From: Chlorella sorokiniana
Taxonomy: Eukaryota > Chlorophyta > Trebouxiophyceae > Chlorellales > Chlorellaceae
DNA: 64,000 nt
Direction of reading: 5' to 3'
NCBI GenBank assembly: GCA_025917655.1
Contig: CP084612.1
Span: forward strand, 372,001 to 436,000
Part shown: piece after piece, positions 34,571-46,000 of the stretch
Layout of the letters: each line of letters starts with the position of its first letter
How positions within the stretch are numbered: the first letter of the stretch is position 1
Notes under the pieces: model-generated
Seen by the model: only the letters and a program-made list of their open reading frames with translations
Database searches by the model: none
What the model was told of the DNA's origin: nothing
Made by a program: the position numbers and the translations under genes

Positions 34571-37506
34571 ATGCAGACGGCCGCGCGGGCTGCCCCAGGA
34601 GGCACGGCACCCAAGGGGTGCTACAAGTGCGGGCAGACGGGCCACTGGTGCGTGGCAATCCCCCGCCGCCCCCAGCCGCAGTTCAGTGCCGCGTTGGCTG
34701 TGTGACGTGGCTGCAACCCCCAAGGACCTGTTGCTGCCAACCCTGTCCAGGGCACGCGACTGCACGGCGCCACAGAGCCAGTGGATTCCCAGGCAGGTGC
34801 CGCCAGGGGCTGGCCTGGGCGCACCCCAGGCACGGCGGGCGGCGGTGCAGCTCGTGGCGCAACGCCGGGTGCTGGGGCGGGCGAGCCAGATCCCAACGAC
34901 GCCCACAAGTGAGGGGCCTGCCCCGCTGACTGCTGCAGGGCATGCATGTGATGTGAGCGTCCCTTGCATTGGCGCCTCACTGCCTGTTATGCACCTTCCC
35001 TGCCCTGCCCCTCTGCTCGGCAGCCTGGCAGGCGACCCGGGCGTGGTGCCCGCGCAGCAGACCGCCGCCGCGCTGCGCAAGGAGAAGCGCAAGCGCCCCA
35101 AGCTGACGCTTGAGCTGCTGCAGGCAGGCGTTGCTGCTTGGCATGCCATTGCTGCAGCTGGAGTTCGCTCCCCCCCAAAAAAAAAAATTAAAACCACACT
35201 TCTTTCGCTTGCCCGCTTGCTGGCATGCCCTGCCCTCACCGCTCCGCCGCTGCACCCCGCCCGCCCTTTGCCGCACCTTCCTCCCATGCTGCAGAGCTCC
35301 TGCGGCCTGCCCGACGTGTTGGTGAACTTCCCGGCGGCGTTCCGGCGGCGGTACCGCGGGCGCGGCCACGAGGCCTCCGACCTGCGCCGCCTGCTGGAGA
35401 TGTACAAGCGCTGGCAGGTGTGTGGGGCGGTGGTACCGCCGCCGACTGCTGGACCTGCACAAGCGCTGGCAGGTGGTGGTGGCGGCATGCTGGCACCGCC
35501 GCCTGCTGAACGCTCTCTGGATGAAGCCCCCCCCCCCCCCCCCCCCCCCACCCACCCACCACGCGCACGTGCCTCCAGGACCGCGTGTTCCCGCACGGCG
35601 ACTACGACACCTTCATCCTGTCCCTGGAGCGCCTCTCCGGCACCAACGCCCTCCGCTCGCACATGCACTCCCTGCGCGCACGCTGGCTCAAGGCGGCGTG
35701 CGGCGGCTGCCGGGACCGCCGCTGGGCAGAGCAGCGGGCAAGGAGCGCGTGCGCTTGCATTTCATGCAGGCTAGAAGCGTGGCAGGCTGCCGCCGCTCAA
35801 AGGCTGCGTGCAGCACGCGACGCGCGGCAGGAACGGCACCTGCCACAGTACTGTGAGCCAACGGTGCTGCTTTGCTGCTCAAACGGTGTCGCAGGAGGTG
35901 CAAGACGTCGTGGATCCCCCGCTGCCCCACCCCGACGAGCAGCAGCCGGGGGCCACGGCGCTGGGGTCGGTGCTGCGGGCAGCATCGACGGGGTGCGGGG
36001 GCCCGCCGGTGGCCACGTGTTTGACCCGGGTGGGTGCCTGGCTGTGGGCCTGTGCAGCAGGGAGCGTGTGCTACTACTTGGCCGCCGCCGCCGCTGCCAC
36101 CGAAGGCCCTGCTGCTGAGCTTTAGCGGTGACTGCAGGCCAGCCTTGAACCCTCCCTCCCCCAGCCCACAAACCCCACCCCAACCGTGAACACATCCACC
36201 CCACTTGTGCACACATGACCTCATGCAGAGGAGGAGCTGTGGGGGATGCTGGACGCGCAGCAGCCCCGGTGCCAACGCCGGCCGCGCCGCCCTCGGCGGC
36301 AGGGGGCGGCGGCGGCGGCGACATGTCACTGGAAGAGGAGGAAGAGCTGTGGGCCCTGATGGAGGCAGAGGAAGGGGGGCCACGGCGGGGGCTTCGCAGC
36401 AGGCAAAGCGTGCACGGCTGGCGCCGCCGCAAGGTGGGCTGGCAGTGCCGCTGCAGTGCCGCTGTATTCGGCCGCTTTTGGGCGAGTGCTGGTGCTGGCA
36501 GCGGCTGGCTCCCATACCTAGGGCCCGGCGCTGTTCTGCTCCACCGTCCACCTCGCTTCCAAGCCTGGGCAGCAAAGCCTCTGGCCTGCTTAGCTGAGCT
36601 ACAGGCTGGGCTGTTCTGTTTTGCAGCCTTTGCAGAGGATGAGGAGGACGAGGAGGCCCTCCTGGCTCTGCTGGAAGCGGAGGAGGGCCAGCCGCCGCCA
36701 GCCGCCCCTGCTGTCGCCCGCGCCTCCGCGTTCCCCCGCCAGCCGCTGCGGGCGAGCCGTCCCTCACGGCACGTGCGGCTGCTGAGGAGCGGGAGCTGCT
36801 GGCGCTGGCCGCCGACAGCGCGGCGCACACGGCGGCGCGGGCTGCGACCACAGCGGGCGCAGCGCGCGAAGCGGCGGGGCTGGACGCGGAGGAGGAGGAG
36901 CGGCTGCTGGCCATGCTGGAGGGGAGCGATGGGGAGGGGGAGGCAGAGGAGGCGGCAGACGAGGGAAACGTGGAGGGCGGCGGAGGGCTGGATGCCCACC
37001 AGGAGGCGCACGGGGAGGAGGAGGAGGGGAATGGCGAGGTTGTTGCCGCGCCGGGCGAGGCCGCCACCGCCGGCACGGAGCAGCCAGAAGCGAGCTCGGA
37101 GCATGGCTGCAGCGTGTCGGAAGAAGGGGCAACGTATGCGCTGCCGCACACAACCGAGCTGCCGGCCTCCCCGCCGCTGGCGCCCTCGCCAGGCGGCGGC
37201 AGCCAGGGCGGCCGGCCTGCCGCCGCCGCCGAGGAGCCGGCTGCCACGGGCGAAGCTCGCCAGCCGGGTGCCAGCCGGCCGGGAGCGCCGCCAGTGCTGC
37301 TGGAGCCGTCGCTGCAGCTGGCACCGCTGCCGGGCACCGCGACGCAGGCAGCGGCCTGCTTTGAGCCGTCACTGGAGCTTGCGCCGCTGCCAGGCGCTGC
37401 CTTCCAACACCCTGCACCGCCAGTGCCAGCCGGCAGCCAGGCGGCAGGGAGCGCCGACAGCCAGGTGGTGGGCGCTGCAGCGGAGGAGCCCAGCCAAGAG
37501 CTTTGA
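34571..37506 (+). CDS. TIPIN: TIPIN/Swi3 replication fork protection protein with CCHC zinc knuckle
   Basis: TIPIN (Swi3, Csm3) pairs with Timeless to stabilise stalled replication forks. Exon 1 gives MQTAARAAPGGTAPKGCYKC; joined across a phase-2 intron it makes CYKCGQTGHWARDC, a perfect CX2CX4HX4C zinc knuckle as in plant TIPIN homologues. The Swi3 domain follows: RKEKRKRPKLTLELLQ, SSCGLPDVLVNFPAAF, GRGHEASDLRRLLEMYKRWQ, and DRVFPHGDYDTFILSLERLS with LRSHMHSLRARWL. Then come EVQDVVDPPLPHPDEQ and a long acidic tail with four related motifs (EEELWGMLDAQ, EEEELWALMEAEEG, EDEEALLALLEAEEG, EEERLLAMLEGSDGEGE), ending EPSQEL. The intron at 35124 has a GC donor, and the one after RARWLK probably does too. 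Frame shifts are needed in the acidic tail near 36270 and 36760. Confidence 0.85.
35385..35520 (+). repeat. tandem duplication of an exon end with its splice donor
   Basis: The exon end CGCCGCCTGCTGGAGATGTA-CAAGCGCTGGCAG|GTG is followed about 60 bases later by CGCCGACTGCTGGACCTGCA-CAAGCGCTGGCAG|GTG, and then a partial third copy CACCGCCGCCTGCTG. The first two code for RRLLEMYKRWQ and RRLLDLHKRWQ. Confidence 0.75.
35528..35550. repeat. poly(C) tract
   Basis: A run of more than 20 C residues inside a TIPIN intron, just before a CACC-rich acceptor region. Confidence 0.9.
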
Positions 37507-37780
37507 GCCAGGGAAGCCAACCGTAGTGCAGACGCACGTACTGCACGGTGCGCCCTGCGCCGCCGTTTCAACCGACTGCACGCTGAAACACCTGCAAACA
37601 ATCTTATCACCAGACGATGCACCATTCATGCCCGGGAGCCTGCTGGTGACGGGTGGCAACAATCACACGCGCAGCTTGGAAGCATTGTTTTGGGGGTGCA
37701 ACAAGCATCAACTGCCATGCTGCGTGCTGCACGGCCGTCCCTGCCGCCCCCTTCCCGGCCACGCTTGCCGGGTGCCGCCG

Positions 37781-39355
37781 CTACGCGTCCGCATAGTACG
37801 TCACCGCCGTGCAGCGCTGCAGTATCCTGTCGGCCAGCTCCCCCTTCTCGTTCAGGTCGGCGTAGCCGATGCGCCGCTCGTCCAGGATGCGCCTCAGCTC
37901 GCGCACCTGGGGTGGGTGGTGGTGGTGGTGGTGTGTGTGGGGGGGGTGCAGAAGAGTCGGTGACTGGTGAGGCGGTGACTGAGTGACTGATAGGTCTGTG
38001 ACTGGTGAGGTGGTGACTGAGTGACTGATAGGTCGGTGACTGATGCTGAGTGACCGGCTGGGTTGGTGGGTGCGGGTGGGGGGTTGTGCGGAGAAAGGGG
38101 AAGAGGCTGAAGCGGCCAAGCAGGGTGGACGGAGTGCAGAATGGAGAGTTATCGAATGAGGGTGGCCTGGGAGATGCGGCAGCTGATTACAGCTGGGGGT
38201 TGAGCAGGTGCAGCGGTTGCGGGGGTGCATCGTGCCCCGCAATGCAGAAGTGCACAGCGCGGCGCGCAGCGTTCAAGGCAAGTAAGGGCGCTGGTGAGCC
38301 CCGCCTCACCGGCATGGCCAGCAGCTCCTCCCTGCTTGCCGTCACGCGGGGCAGCTCCCGCTGCTGCCGCTGCGGCTGCGGCTGGCTGCCGCCGCCGCCG
38401 CCGCTGCCCGCCGCCGCCGCCCCCGCACACGGCCTCCAGGGCCTGAGCGAAGCGCGGCTCCATGGGGTGGCCATGGTACCGGATGGTACCGCTGGAATCC
38501 AGGACGAAGGCGTGCGGGATGCCCGACACCCCCGCCGCGCCCAGCAGCGCCGCCGCCGCGCGCGCCGGTGGCGTCCACCGCAACCGTGTAGTCCATTTTG
38601 TCGCCCTTCAACAGCCCGAGGGGTGGAAGGATGATTAAATTACTGGACCTTGACAGCAAGCTGACGGTCAGAAACGGGCGCGATGGAGGCATCACCCAAC
38701 CAGGCTGCTGTCCCAGGGTGTGCCCTTGCTGGTGCAAGGCATTCCCACAGCTGCGGTGCAACGGCCCGCGCTGGGCAGTCTCCCGCCCCACTGCCGCACT
38801 GCTGCACCCGCGTCTGGGCCCTGGCGCCAGGGCCCGCCGCCCACCCACCCACCTGCTGCTGCACAAAGGCTCGGATCTGAGGCGAGTCCTGCTCCATGTT
38901 CACGCCCAGCACGCTGAGCCCGCTGGGCCGGTGCTTGCGCGCCAGCGCCGACAGGTGTGGGAAGGCGGCGCGGCAGGGGCCGCACCACGTGGCCCAAAAC
39001 TGCGGCGAGGGGGCCGACCGGGTGAACGGGGTGGGGCTGCCCGAATGTTTGCAGCAGCCTCCGGTGTGTTCAGCAGGCGACAAGACGCATGCTGCAGTAG
39101 CAATCCAGGCAGAGGACCGCACCTCTATCACCATTGGACCCGTTTTGGATGGCACTGCCACAGGGTCTCCTTTGATGAACGTCAGGCCGGCTGCAGGAGG
39201 CAGCAGAGCGATGAGGAGGGTGCTGCCCCGCGGCAGAGGGGCAGCGGCACCAGCAGCCCCGCACCACCCGCTGTTGCGTGCTCGTACGCTCACACCCCTG
39301 TGCGTTCGGATGCCGACTCACTTATCGAAGGGCACGGTTTCCCCACAAGCGCCAT
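37781..39355 (-). CDS. thioredoxin-fold protein with C-terminal SAP-like helix pair
   Basis: A TlpA/thioredoxin-like disulfide oxidoreductase. Exon 1 gives MALVGKPCPSI; joined to exon 2 it reads GLTFIKGDPVAVPSKTGPMV then IE. Exon 3 has the active site FWATWCGPCRAAFPHLSALA and GLSVLGVNMEQDSPQIRAFV. Exon 4 has MDYTVAVDATGA, GVSGIPHAFVLDSSGTIRYH (cis-Pro after Ile) and HPMEPRFAQALEAV. A Gly/Arg/Gln-rich linker leads to RELPRVTASREELLAMP and, after a GT-AG intron, VRELRRILDERRIGYADLNE with KGELADRILQRC. The latter resembles the SAP-like C-terminal domain of MANF/ARMET-type proteins. The protein ends YYADA. No clear signal peptide was seen, so cytosol or nucleus is likely. One or two frame shifts in GC-rich runs near 38560 are needed. 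Confidence 0.78.
37950..38050. repeat. short tandem repeat with unit of about 38 bases
   Basis: GGTGACTGAGTGACTGATAG, then GTC(T/G)GTGACTGGTGAGG, is repeated about 2.5 times inside the last intron of the thioredoxin-SAP gene. Confidence 0.7.
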
Positions 39356-39782
39356 GTTCCAGATGTGTTTCACGAGCTTGTTCTGACGCAGCAGGGATTA
39401 ATCCTCGAATTGAAAATAAAGTCGCATTCTCAGTGCTCCTAGCACACCTTCTGCCCTCGGAAAGACGGCAGCCTCCCGGCGCCACATGCGCAGTGCAGCC
39501 TCCTGGCCAGACCGACTGCAAAGCCTCCATTCACAAGCCCTTCTTTGAGCCCACAAAAAATAGATTTTCAGTTGGTTTACATCTTCCAGAACAAGAGGCC
39601 CGCGCCCCGGGACACGCTAACACACAAAACACGCCCGCAGGGGTGCCGGCGGCGGCGCCCCTGGCCCCAAGGCGCGCGGCGGCGCCGACTACTCAACGAC
39701 TGCTGCTGAGCTGCACAAGAGCGGGGGTGCTGCGGAGCGCCGACCTGCTCGCTCCAGGGAGACGGTTAGCTGCTGACCTAAG

Positions 39783-39817
<35 letters not shown>

Positions 39818-39885
39818 GCGGCAGCGGTTGCCCCCGACCGTCTGGCCGAGGGCACCGCCTCCGAACGCCGTCTTGGTCAAGCGCT
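39356..39885. other. intergenic region with (GCT)n tract
   Basis: Holds the promoter of the thioredoxin-SAP gene and the 3' UTR of EFL copy 1. A GCT trinucleotide run of about 9-10 units lies at 39783-39813. TGTAA on the minus strand near 39574 may be the EFL poly(A) signal. Confidence 0.45.
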
Positions 39886-42514
39886 TCACTTGGCGGTGGT
39901 CTTCACCACCTTGCCGAGCATGACGGCGGTGTTGCCGTCCAGGAAGGCGATGCGGGACAGGCCCTCGCAGTTCTTGAAGCTGTCCACCACCAGGGGCTGG
40001 CAGGGCTCAAACACAACCTCCGCCATCTCGTTGGCCTTCAGGCTGTGGGGGCCTCCAGCTTCTTGCCGCCAGTCTCCTTGCCCACCTTCCAGTTGATGCC
40101 GGTGATGCGGCAGGCGGAGCGGCCACACCGCACAAAGCCGATGGGGGAGTAGCCCGCCTTGACCTCGCCGGGGATGTCCAGGGTCTGGATCTGGGCGGTG
40201 AAGTCCTTCACCTGCTTCAGGGTGGAGTCGCTCTTCAGGATCATCACGTCGCCGGTGCGGGGCATGTTGCCCTTGTCCAGGCCCTTGATGTTCATGCCCA
40301 CGTTGTCGCCGGGGCCGGCCTTCTCCACGCGCTTGTGGTGCATCTCCACGGTGAACACCTGCTCGCGGCAGAGGGAGGGGAAGAGGCACATGCGGGTCAG
40401 TGAGCCGGATATATTGGCAGCTTTGCGCAAGAGCATGAGAGCAGGCAAAAGAGCAGCCATGACAGCATGCAGCTGGGGCAGCAGCAGAAACGGGCAGCGA
40501 AAAGCTGTTAACACAAAGAGCGCCCTCACGTCCCTCGCTCACCTTGCCCTCGCACTTGTTGGCGGCGGTGTGGGTGGGCATGAAGATGACCTCATCGCCG
40601 GGCTTGACGATGCCCTGCTCAACGCGACCAGCCAGCACATCACCCACACCCTTGATCTTGTAGATGCCGGAGATGGGGAGGCGCAGGGCGGCGTCGGTCT
40701 TGCGCTCGGGCACCTGTTGAGCATGAGGAGAGGGCAGCATGTCAGCTTGAGCGTTAGGTCCGCCACTGCAGCTCCTGCCAACCGCCCTCAGCCGCAATGG
40801 CTGCCCCCTGCCAGTCAGCACACCCCAACTTGTCAGCCACCCCGTACCCACCTGCACAAAGTTGTTCAGGGCGTCCAGCAGGGTGTCGACGTGGAACTTC
40901 TGGCCGTCGGTGGCCACCACGTCCGCGCCGTTCCACCAGGTCATCTTCTCGCTCTTCTTGATCAGGTTGTCACCCATCCAGCCGGAGATGGGCAGGACGG
41001 GCACGCTCTTCTCAACAAAGTCGGGCTTCCAGCCCACGCGCACAAGCATGTGCTTCATCTCGGACGCAATCTCGTTGTAGCGCTCCTGCAGGGGAATGGG
41101 GCAGCAGGGGCAGCAGCGGGGCTGAGGGCCAGGACGGATCGGTGGGCAAGAGATGCACCCCGCTGCTCGCAAGCCAATGCCTGCCAGCAGCAGCTGCCGG
41201 CCCTGGGTGCCCATTGAATCCGCTTCCACGCGCTCCTTCACCCCACCGCACCTGCTTGTAGCCGGCGGTGTCGGAGTCCATCTTGTTCACGCCCACAATC
41301 AGCTGCTTAACGCCCAGCAGGTTGAGCAGGCGCGCGTGCTGGCGGGTCTGGCCCTGGATCTCGCCCGCCTTGTGGTCGCCCTTCTGAATGGCGGTGGTGA
41401 AGTTACCGTCGGCAGGCACCATGAGCAGGCACACATCGGCCTGGGCGGCGCCGGAAATCATGTTCTTGATGAAATCGCGGTGGCCTGCAGAGGTTGAGGG
41501 CGACACGAGCTGAGCAATCATGCTCCCGAGCAAGGGAGGCAGAAGCAAGCCGCACAGGGCAGCTGCTGCATTGCCCAAGTCTGGGCACACACAAATCGCA
41601 CTGCATCACCAAAAAGTCTGCTGCTATGAGGCACCTCCGGTGGATCTGCCCCGGCTGCTGCTCCGCCTGCCTGCCGGGTGACATCACCAACCACTTGCAG
41701 CGCCTCACCCGGGGCATCGATGATGGTGTAGTGGAACTTGTCAGTGAAGAACTCCTTGGTGGTGCAGGAGATGGTCACACCGCGCTCGCGCTCCTCCTTC
41801 TGGCGATCCATGTAGAAGGCGAAGGCGAAAGAGGACTTGCCCAGGGCAGCGGCCTCCTCCTGCGGGCAGGTGAGCGGACGGGCAGCCGACGCTGGTCAGC
41901 ACCCAGGGTGCATTCCGCGCGCTTTGCAGCGCAACTCAAGCCTCCAATTCGCATGCCCAGCCGTCAGACAGCCCCAGAAGCTGCGCCGCCGGGGCCGTGC
42001 ATCACCACCTCGGCTGCCCGCGCCTTCCCCGGCCCTGATCGCGGCTGGCCGCAGCAGCAGCAGACCTTCAGCTTCTCCAGCTCACGCTCGGGGATACCGC
42101 CCAGCTCGAAGAGCAGGCGGCCGGTGGTGGTGGACTTGCCAGAGTCCACATGGCCGCAGATGACAATAGACAGGTGACTGCATCATCCAGCAACAACTCA
42201 GGGTGAGTCCCAGCATCAATGCCGGCGCCGCAAGCCCAACCGGCCCGCCTGCATGCCCCACCACCCCGCAGCCGCCATCCCAGTGACTCACGCCTTGCCC
42301 TCAGTCATTGTGTCTGTCTGTTGTTCAGCTGTGCCACCAACCGAATTAAAGAGACAGGGCAGGGCGCGGGCGGGAGCCTTGGCCTGCCACGCATGGCGCC
42401 TTCCAGAGCAGCAGACCCCGGTCGGCGGGTGGCTCGGGCGGGGCCCTTGGTCAGTGCAACTTACTGAGGATGCTGCTATGATAACCGCAGAGACCCCTCC
42501 CTGACAGCCGCCCT
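39876..42514 (-). repeat. inverted duplication, left arm (EFL copy 1)
   Basis: The whole EFL gene with about 200 bases of 5' flank matches 52098-54758 in reverse orientation. Introns are alignable along their length with scattered substitutions, about 95 percent identical by eye. Similarity ends about 10 bases past the stop codon and at AGGGCGGCTGTCAGGGAGGG upstream. Confidence 0.9.
39886..42308 (-). CDS. EFL: elongation factor-like GTPase EFL, copy 1
   Basis: EFL takes the place of EF-1alpha in many green algae, delivering aminoacyl-tRNA to the ribosomal A site. Exons encode [21 protein letters not shown] (G1), [60 protein letters not shown] (G3), [54 protein letters not shown] (G4), [65 protein letters not shown], and [20 protein letters not shown]. 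The insertions around VPADGNF...[10 protein letters not shown] and the C-terminal [16 protein letters not shown] are EFL-specific and absent from EF-1alpha. As written the frame stops after KKLEAPTA; one more C in the run near 40063 would continue into [10 protein letters not shown], and copy 2 has the identical situation. The start follows the conserved promoter shared with copy 2. Confidence 0.93.
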
Positions 42515-43078
42515 TGCAGCTGCTGCAGGCCGCCGCCGCGCTCTCTTGCTGCCATCGCTCACTTTTCCTTTCCTGCTCATCATTCCTGCTTGGTACAGAA
42601 CATGCGGCTGATGAGCAACGCAAACAGCAAGGCACTGCAAGTTATTCTCTCTATCCTGAAGGCAAACTGGAAACCTGGGTGCAGCGGACGGAACAAGCCG
42701 ACATGGAAGGTGCCTTCCACGCCGCACACACAACAGCCAGTGACGGCCCCCTTGGCTCGGTTTTACAGGGCTTGCAGGTTCAGACGAAAAAGAATGGAAA
42801 AGCTGCACTGGTCGCAAAACAAGGCAGACCAGTTGGCAACACAGGGCTGAAGGGTGTGCGGGAGTGGGATGGCGGAGCGTGGCCTGGCAGGAGCGCGGTA
42901 AGCAGCAACGGAGCAGGAGATGAAGGGGGAAAGTGGCAGCGCTTCCTGGAGGGAAAGAAAGGAACAACATGGGAGAGTGGCAGCGCTTCCTGGAGGGAAA
43001 GAAAGGAACAACATGCAATGGGCACGAACAAGAGAACAACTGTTTGCATTTCCCGGGGTTGGGACGGCGGCGAGGGAG
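42515..43078. other. intergenic region between EFL copy 1 promoter and AMBRA1-like 3' end
   Basis: Contains a short tandem repeat (separate entry) and a minus-strand TGTAA near 42762. No gene was recognised. Confidence 0.4.
42927..43016. repeat. two tandem copies of a 45-base unit
   Basis: GTGGCAGCGCTTCCTGGAGG followed by GAAAGAAAGGAACAACATG is repeated almost exactly twice in a row. Confidence 0.9.
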
Positions 43079-46000
43079 TCAGCCGCCGCGGCCGCCCCGC
43101 TCCCACAGCTGCTGCACCGCCTGCAGCTGCTGCGCGGCGCCGCCGCCGCCCGCGCCGCCGCCCGGGTCGCCCAGGGCCTGCTGCCGCAGCCAGTGCTGCG
43201 TCATCACAAACTCGCGCAGGCTGTCCAGCTCGCGCGGGGTGGGCTGCTCCGCCTCGCCGCCCCCCCCGCTGGGCAGCCCCTCGTCCTCGGCTCTGCGGGC
43301 AGGCCCGGCAGTGCAGGGTGGATGAACAGGCAGAGCGCAGCGCAGGCTGTGATCCCAGCTCTTCCCTGCAGCCCACACGGCAGGTCCGCAGCGCCCGCAG
43401 CAGCCGCTGCACACCCCAGCAGCGGCACGACACGCTGCCTGCGCCGCCCGGCCGCCCCTCCGCGCCCCCTGCGGCTCACAGGTGGGAGCGGTCGAGGGAG
43501 ACGGTGCGCAGGCGGCCCTCCTTGGTGCCGTACGCGATGCCGCCGCCCGCCCGCGGGTGGAAGCACGCCGCGTTGATCTCGTCGTCAGCCGACGGCAGCA
43601 CCCGCACCAGCGCCATGTCGCTCAGCCTGCGGGTGGGTGGGTGGGTGGGGAGAGAGGGAGAGGGAGGTGTGTGTGCATGTTGGGACGCAGAACAGCCTCC
43701 AAACTGGGGTCAAGTGGGTGGGTGAATGGGTGGGGAGAGAGGGAGAGGGAGGGGTGTGTGTGTGTGTGCTTGTGCTGGGAGACAGACAGAAGTGGCGCGG
43801 TCAAAGCTGCCGGGGGAACAACCGCAGGGCTGGGCGACCACACCACAGGGCGGCAGGTGCAGGCGTGCCCAGAGAGCCTGCAGCGGCGCCCCCAGGGCCC
43901 CTCCTCGCCTGAACACCTCCAGTATCGTGTGCAGCGGCAGCACCGAGCCGCGGTCGGCCACCAGGGAGCGCAGCAGGCTGATGTGCTTCTTGCCGTACGC
44001 AAGCAGCATGTGGCGGCAGCAGGGCGAGAACTGCACGCTGGTGAGGCAGTGGGCGGCGCGGATGCTGCGGGCGGGAGGCAGGGGGAGGGGCAGGGCGGGT
44101 GAGGAGGGGCAGTGGGGGGCCTGGAGACAGCAGAGGGACAGGGCGGGCCGCTGCCTTGCCCTGCAGTGGCGCCGGCAGAGGCTGCGGTTGATGCAGTGTA
44201 GCAGGGGTTGCCCGCCGGGACCACCGGCTCCCGCGCCGCCCTCAGCCTCACCGCTTGGCGCGCACAACCTGCCCAAAGTCGGGGCCGTCCATGCTGAACA
44301 CGCGGACCTCAAACACCACGCGCTCGGGCGCTGGTGCGCAGCGGCAGCGGCGGCGGCGGCGGCGGCGGCCGCCGCCGCCTCCATGGCGGCCGCGGCCGCG
44401 CGCTGGCGCCGCCCCCGCTCCAGCAGCCCTGCAGCGGCGCCCGCCGAGCGCAGCGGCGGGGCGCCCAGCGGCGGCGCCAGCGCGTGGCGCGACAGCAGCG
44501 CCTCCGCGCGGGCGGTGTCGCCGCCCAGGGCGGCCGCCAGCGCGGCGTCCACCTCCTGCTGGGAGGGCGCGTCGGCGCCGCCCTCGCCCAGCACCCCGCC
44601 GGGCGCCACCGCCGCCGGCAGCGGGCCGCGGCACGCCACCGTGCCCGCCAGGAAGCGGCCGCAGGGGCTGAAGTGCACTCCCATCTCTGCGGCACGGAGC
44701 AAGCCACGCGCCACACACAGCCTGGTGAGCAGCCGCTCGAGAAGCTGCCGCCCAGACAGCGGCACGCACGCGGCGCTCGGCAGCACCGCACTGCTGCCAG
44801 CAGCTGCCGCGGCTCACCCCCCAGCTGGCTGGAAAACTTCATCAGGCCTGCCGCCCTGGCAGGCAGGCCCCACCTGAGCACAGCACCGCGTCGGGAATCT
44901 GCAGGCGCAGGTTGCCGGAGCCGCGCTCCGCGCCCATCACCGCCAGCAGGGCGGTGGGCCGCGCGGCGTCAAAGCGCCAGATGCGCAGGCGCACCCGCGG
45001 CGGCTGCTCCTCGCCGATGATGTTCCAGGCGGCGGCGCTGAACGCCGCCATGACCTGCGGCAGGCTGGCCGCGGCGGCGGCCCAGCCCGGCGCGTCGGCG
45101 GCGCCGCCGCCGGCCGCGCTGCCGCCGGTCGGTGCCGCCTGCCCGCCGGAAAACAGGTTGGAGGGGAAAGGCAGCTCCCAGCCGGTGGGGACCATGCTGG
45201 GGGAAGCTGCCCGGAACCTGGCGGCACCCAGCCGGGCGCGCCGGGCGGCCCGATGGCGAGGCGCCGCGCTGCTGCCGCTCGGCGGCGGCGGCGGCGGCGC
45301 CGCCGCCGCCGCCGCCGCGCCCGCCGCTGCTGCATCAGACTGCAGGTGAAGGTGGCGCAGCGGGCCGCTGAGGGCCAGCGCCGCTGCAGGCAGGTCCAGC
45401 CGCGCCGAGAAGGACGTGCCGTCAGCCGCCGCGCCGCGCTGCCCCGGCGACCCAGCCTCGGCAGCCGTGCCCACGCAGCGGCCCCCCGCTGCGCTGTGCG
45501 TGCTGCTCCTGGCTGCCGCTTCCTGGCTAAGAAGGCTGGCCGAGGGGAGGGGCACGTCGGCGGAGCCGGGCGCCGCAGCCGGCTCCCCCCGCTGCCGCAG
45601 CGGGGGCGGCGTCGTGGCGGCATCCATCGCCTGCGCCTGCGCCTCCTGCTCCCCCTCCCGGCTCGTCGTCTGCTGCTGCTGCTGCCGCTGCTGGGCGTAG
45701 GGGCCCTCCTCTGTCAGGGTGGCGGGCAGCTCGTGAGTGGGGATGCGTCCTGCACCTCCGCCGTCAGCACCAGCGGCAGGCCCTGCGGGTGGAAGTGCAC
45801 CGCACGCATCGATCGCCGCGTCTTGAGCACTGCAGGGGCAAACCAAGGAGAAGCCGGGAGGGGGGGGATGCAGGCTGGGTCAGGCATCAGCTGTACGCTC
45901 CTCGTGGTTTGTGGGTGCTGCTTTCCGCGCGACCAAAGACGAGCAGCGCAGCGCAGCGCCGCCAGGCGCAGCCGCACCGCCCAGCGCAGCCCACCTATGA

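Noticed and set aside
35688-37625. 645-residue open frame on the minus strand over TIPIN
   Set aside because: It is antisense to recognisable TIPIN exons and has only Ser/Ala/Arg compositional sequence, a normal by-product of GC-rich coding DNA.
37950-38050. CRISPR-like repeats
   Set aside because: The repeat is a direct tandem array without spacers, inside a eukaryotic intron.
39886-42308. Calling the gene EF-1alpha
   Set aside because: The sequence has the EFL-specific insertions ([27 protein letters not shown]) and the EFL-type C-terminus, not the EF-1alpha pattern.
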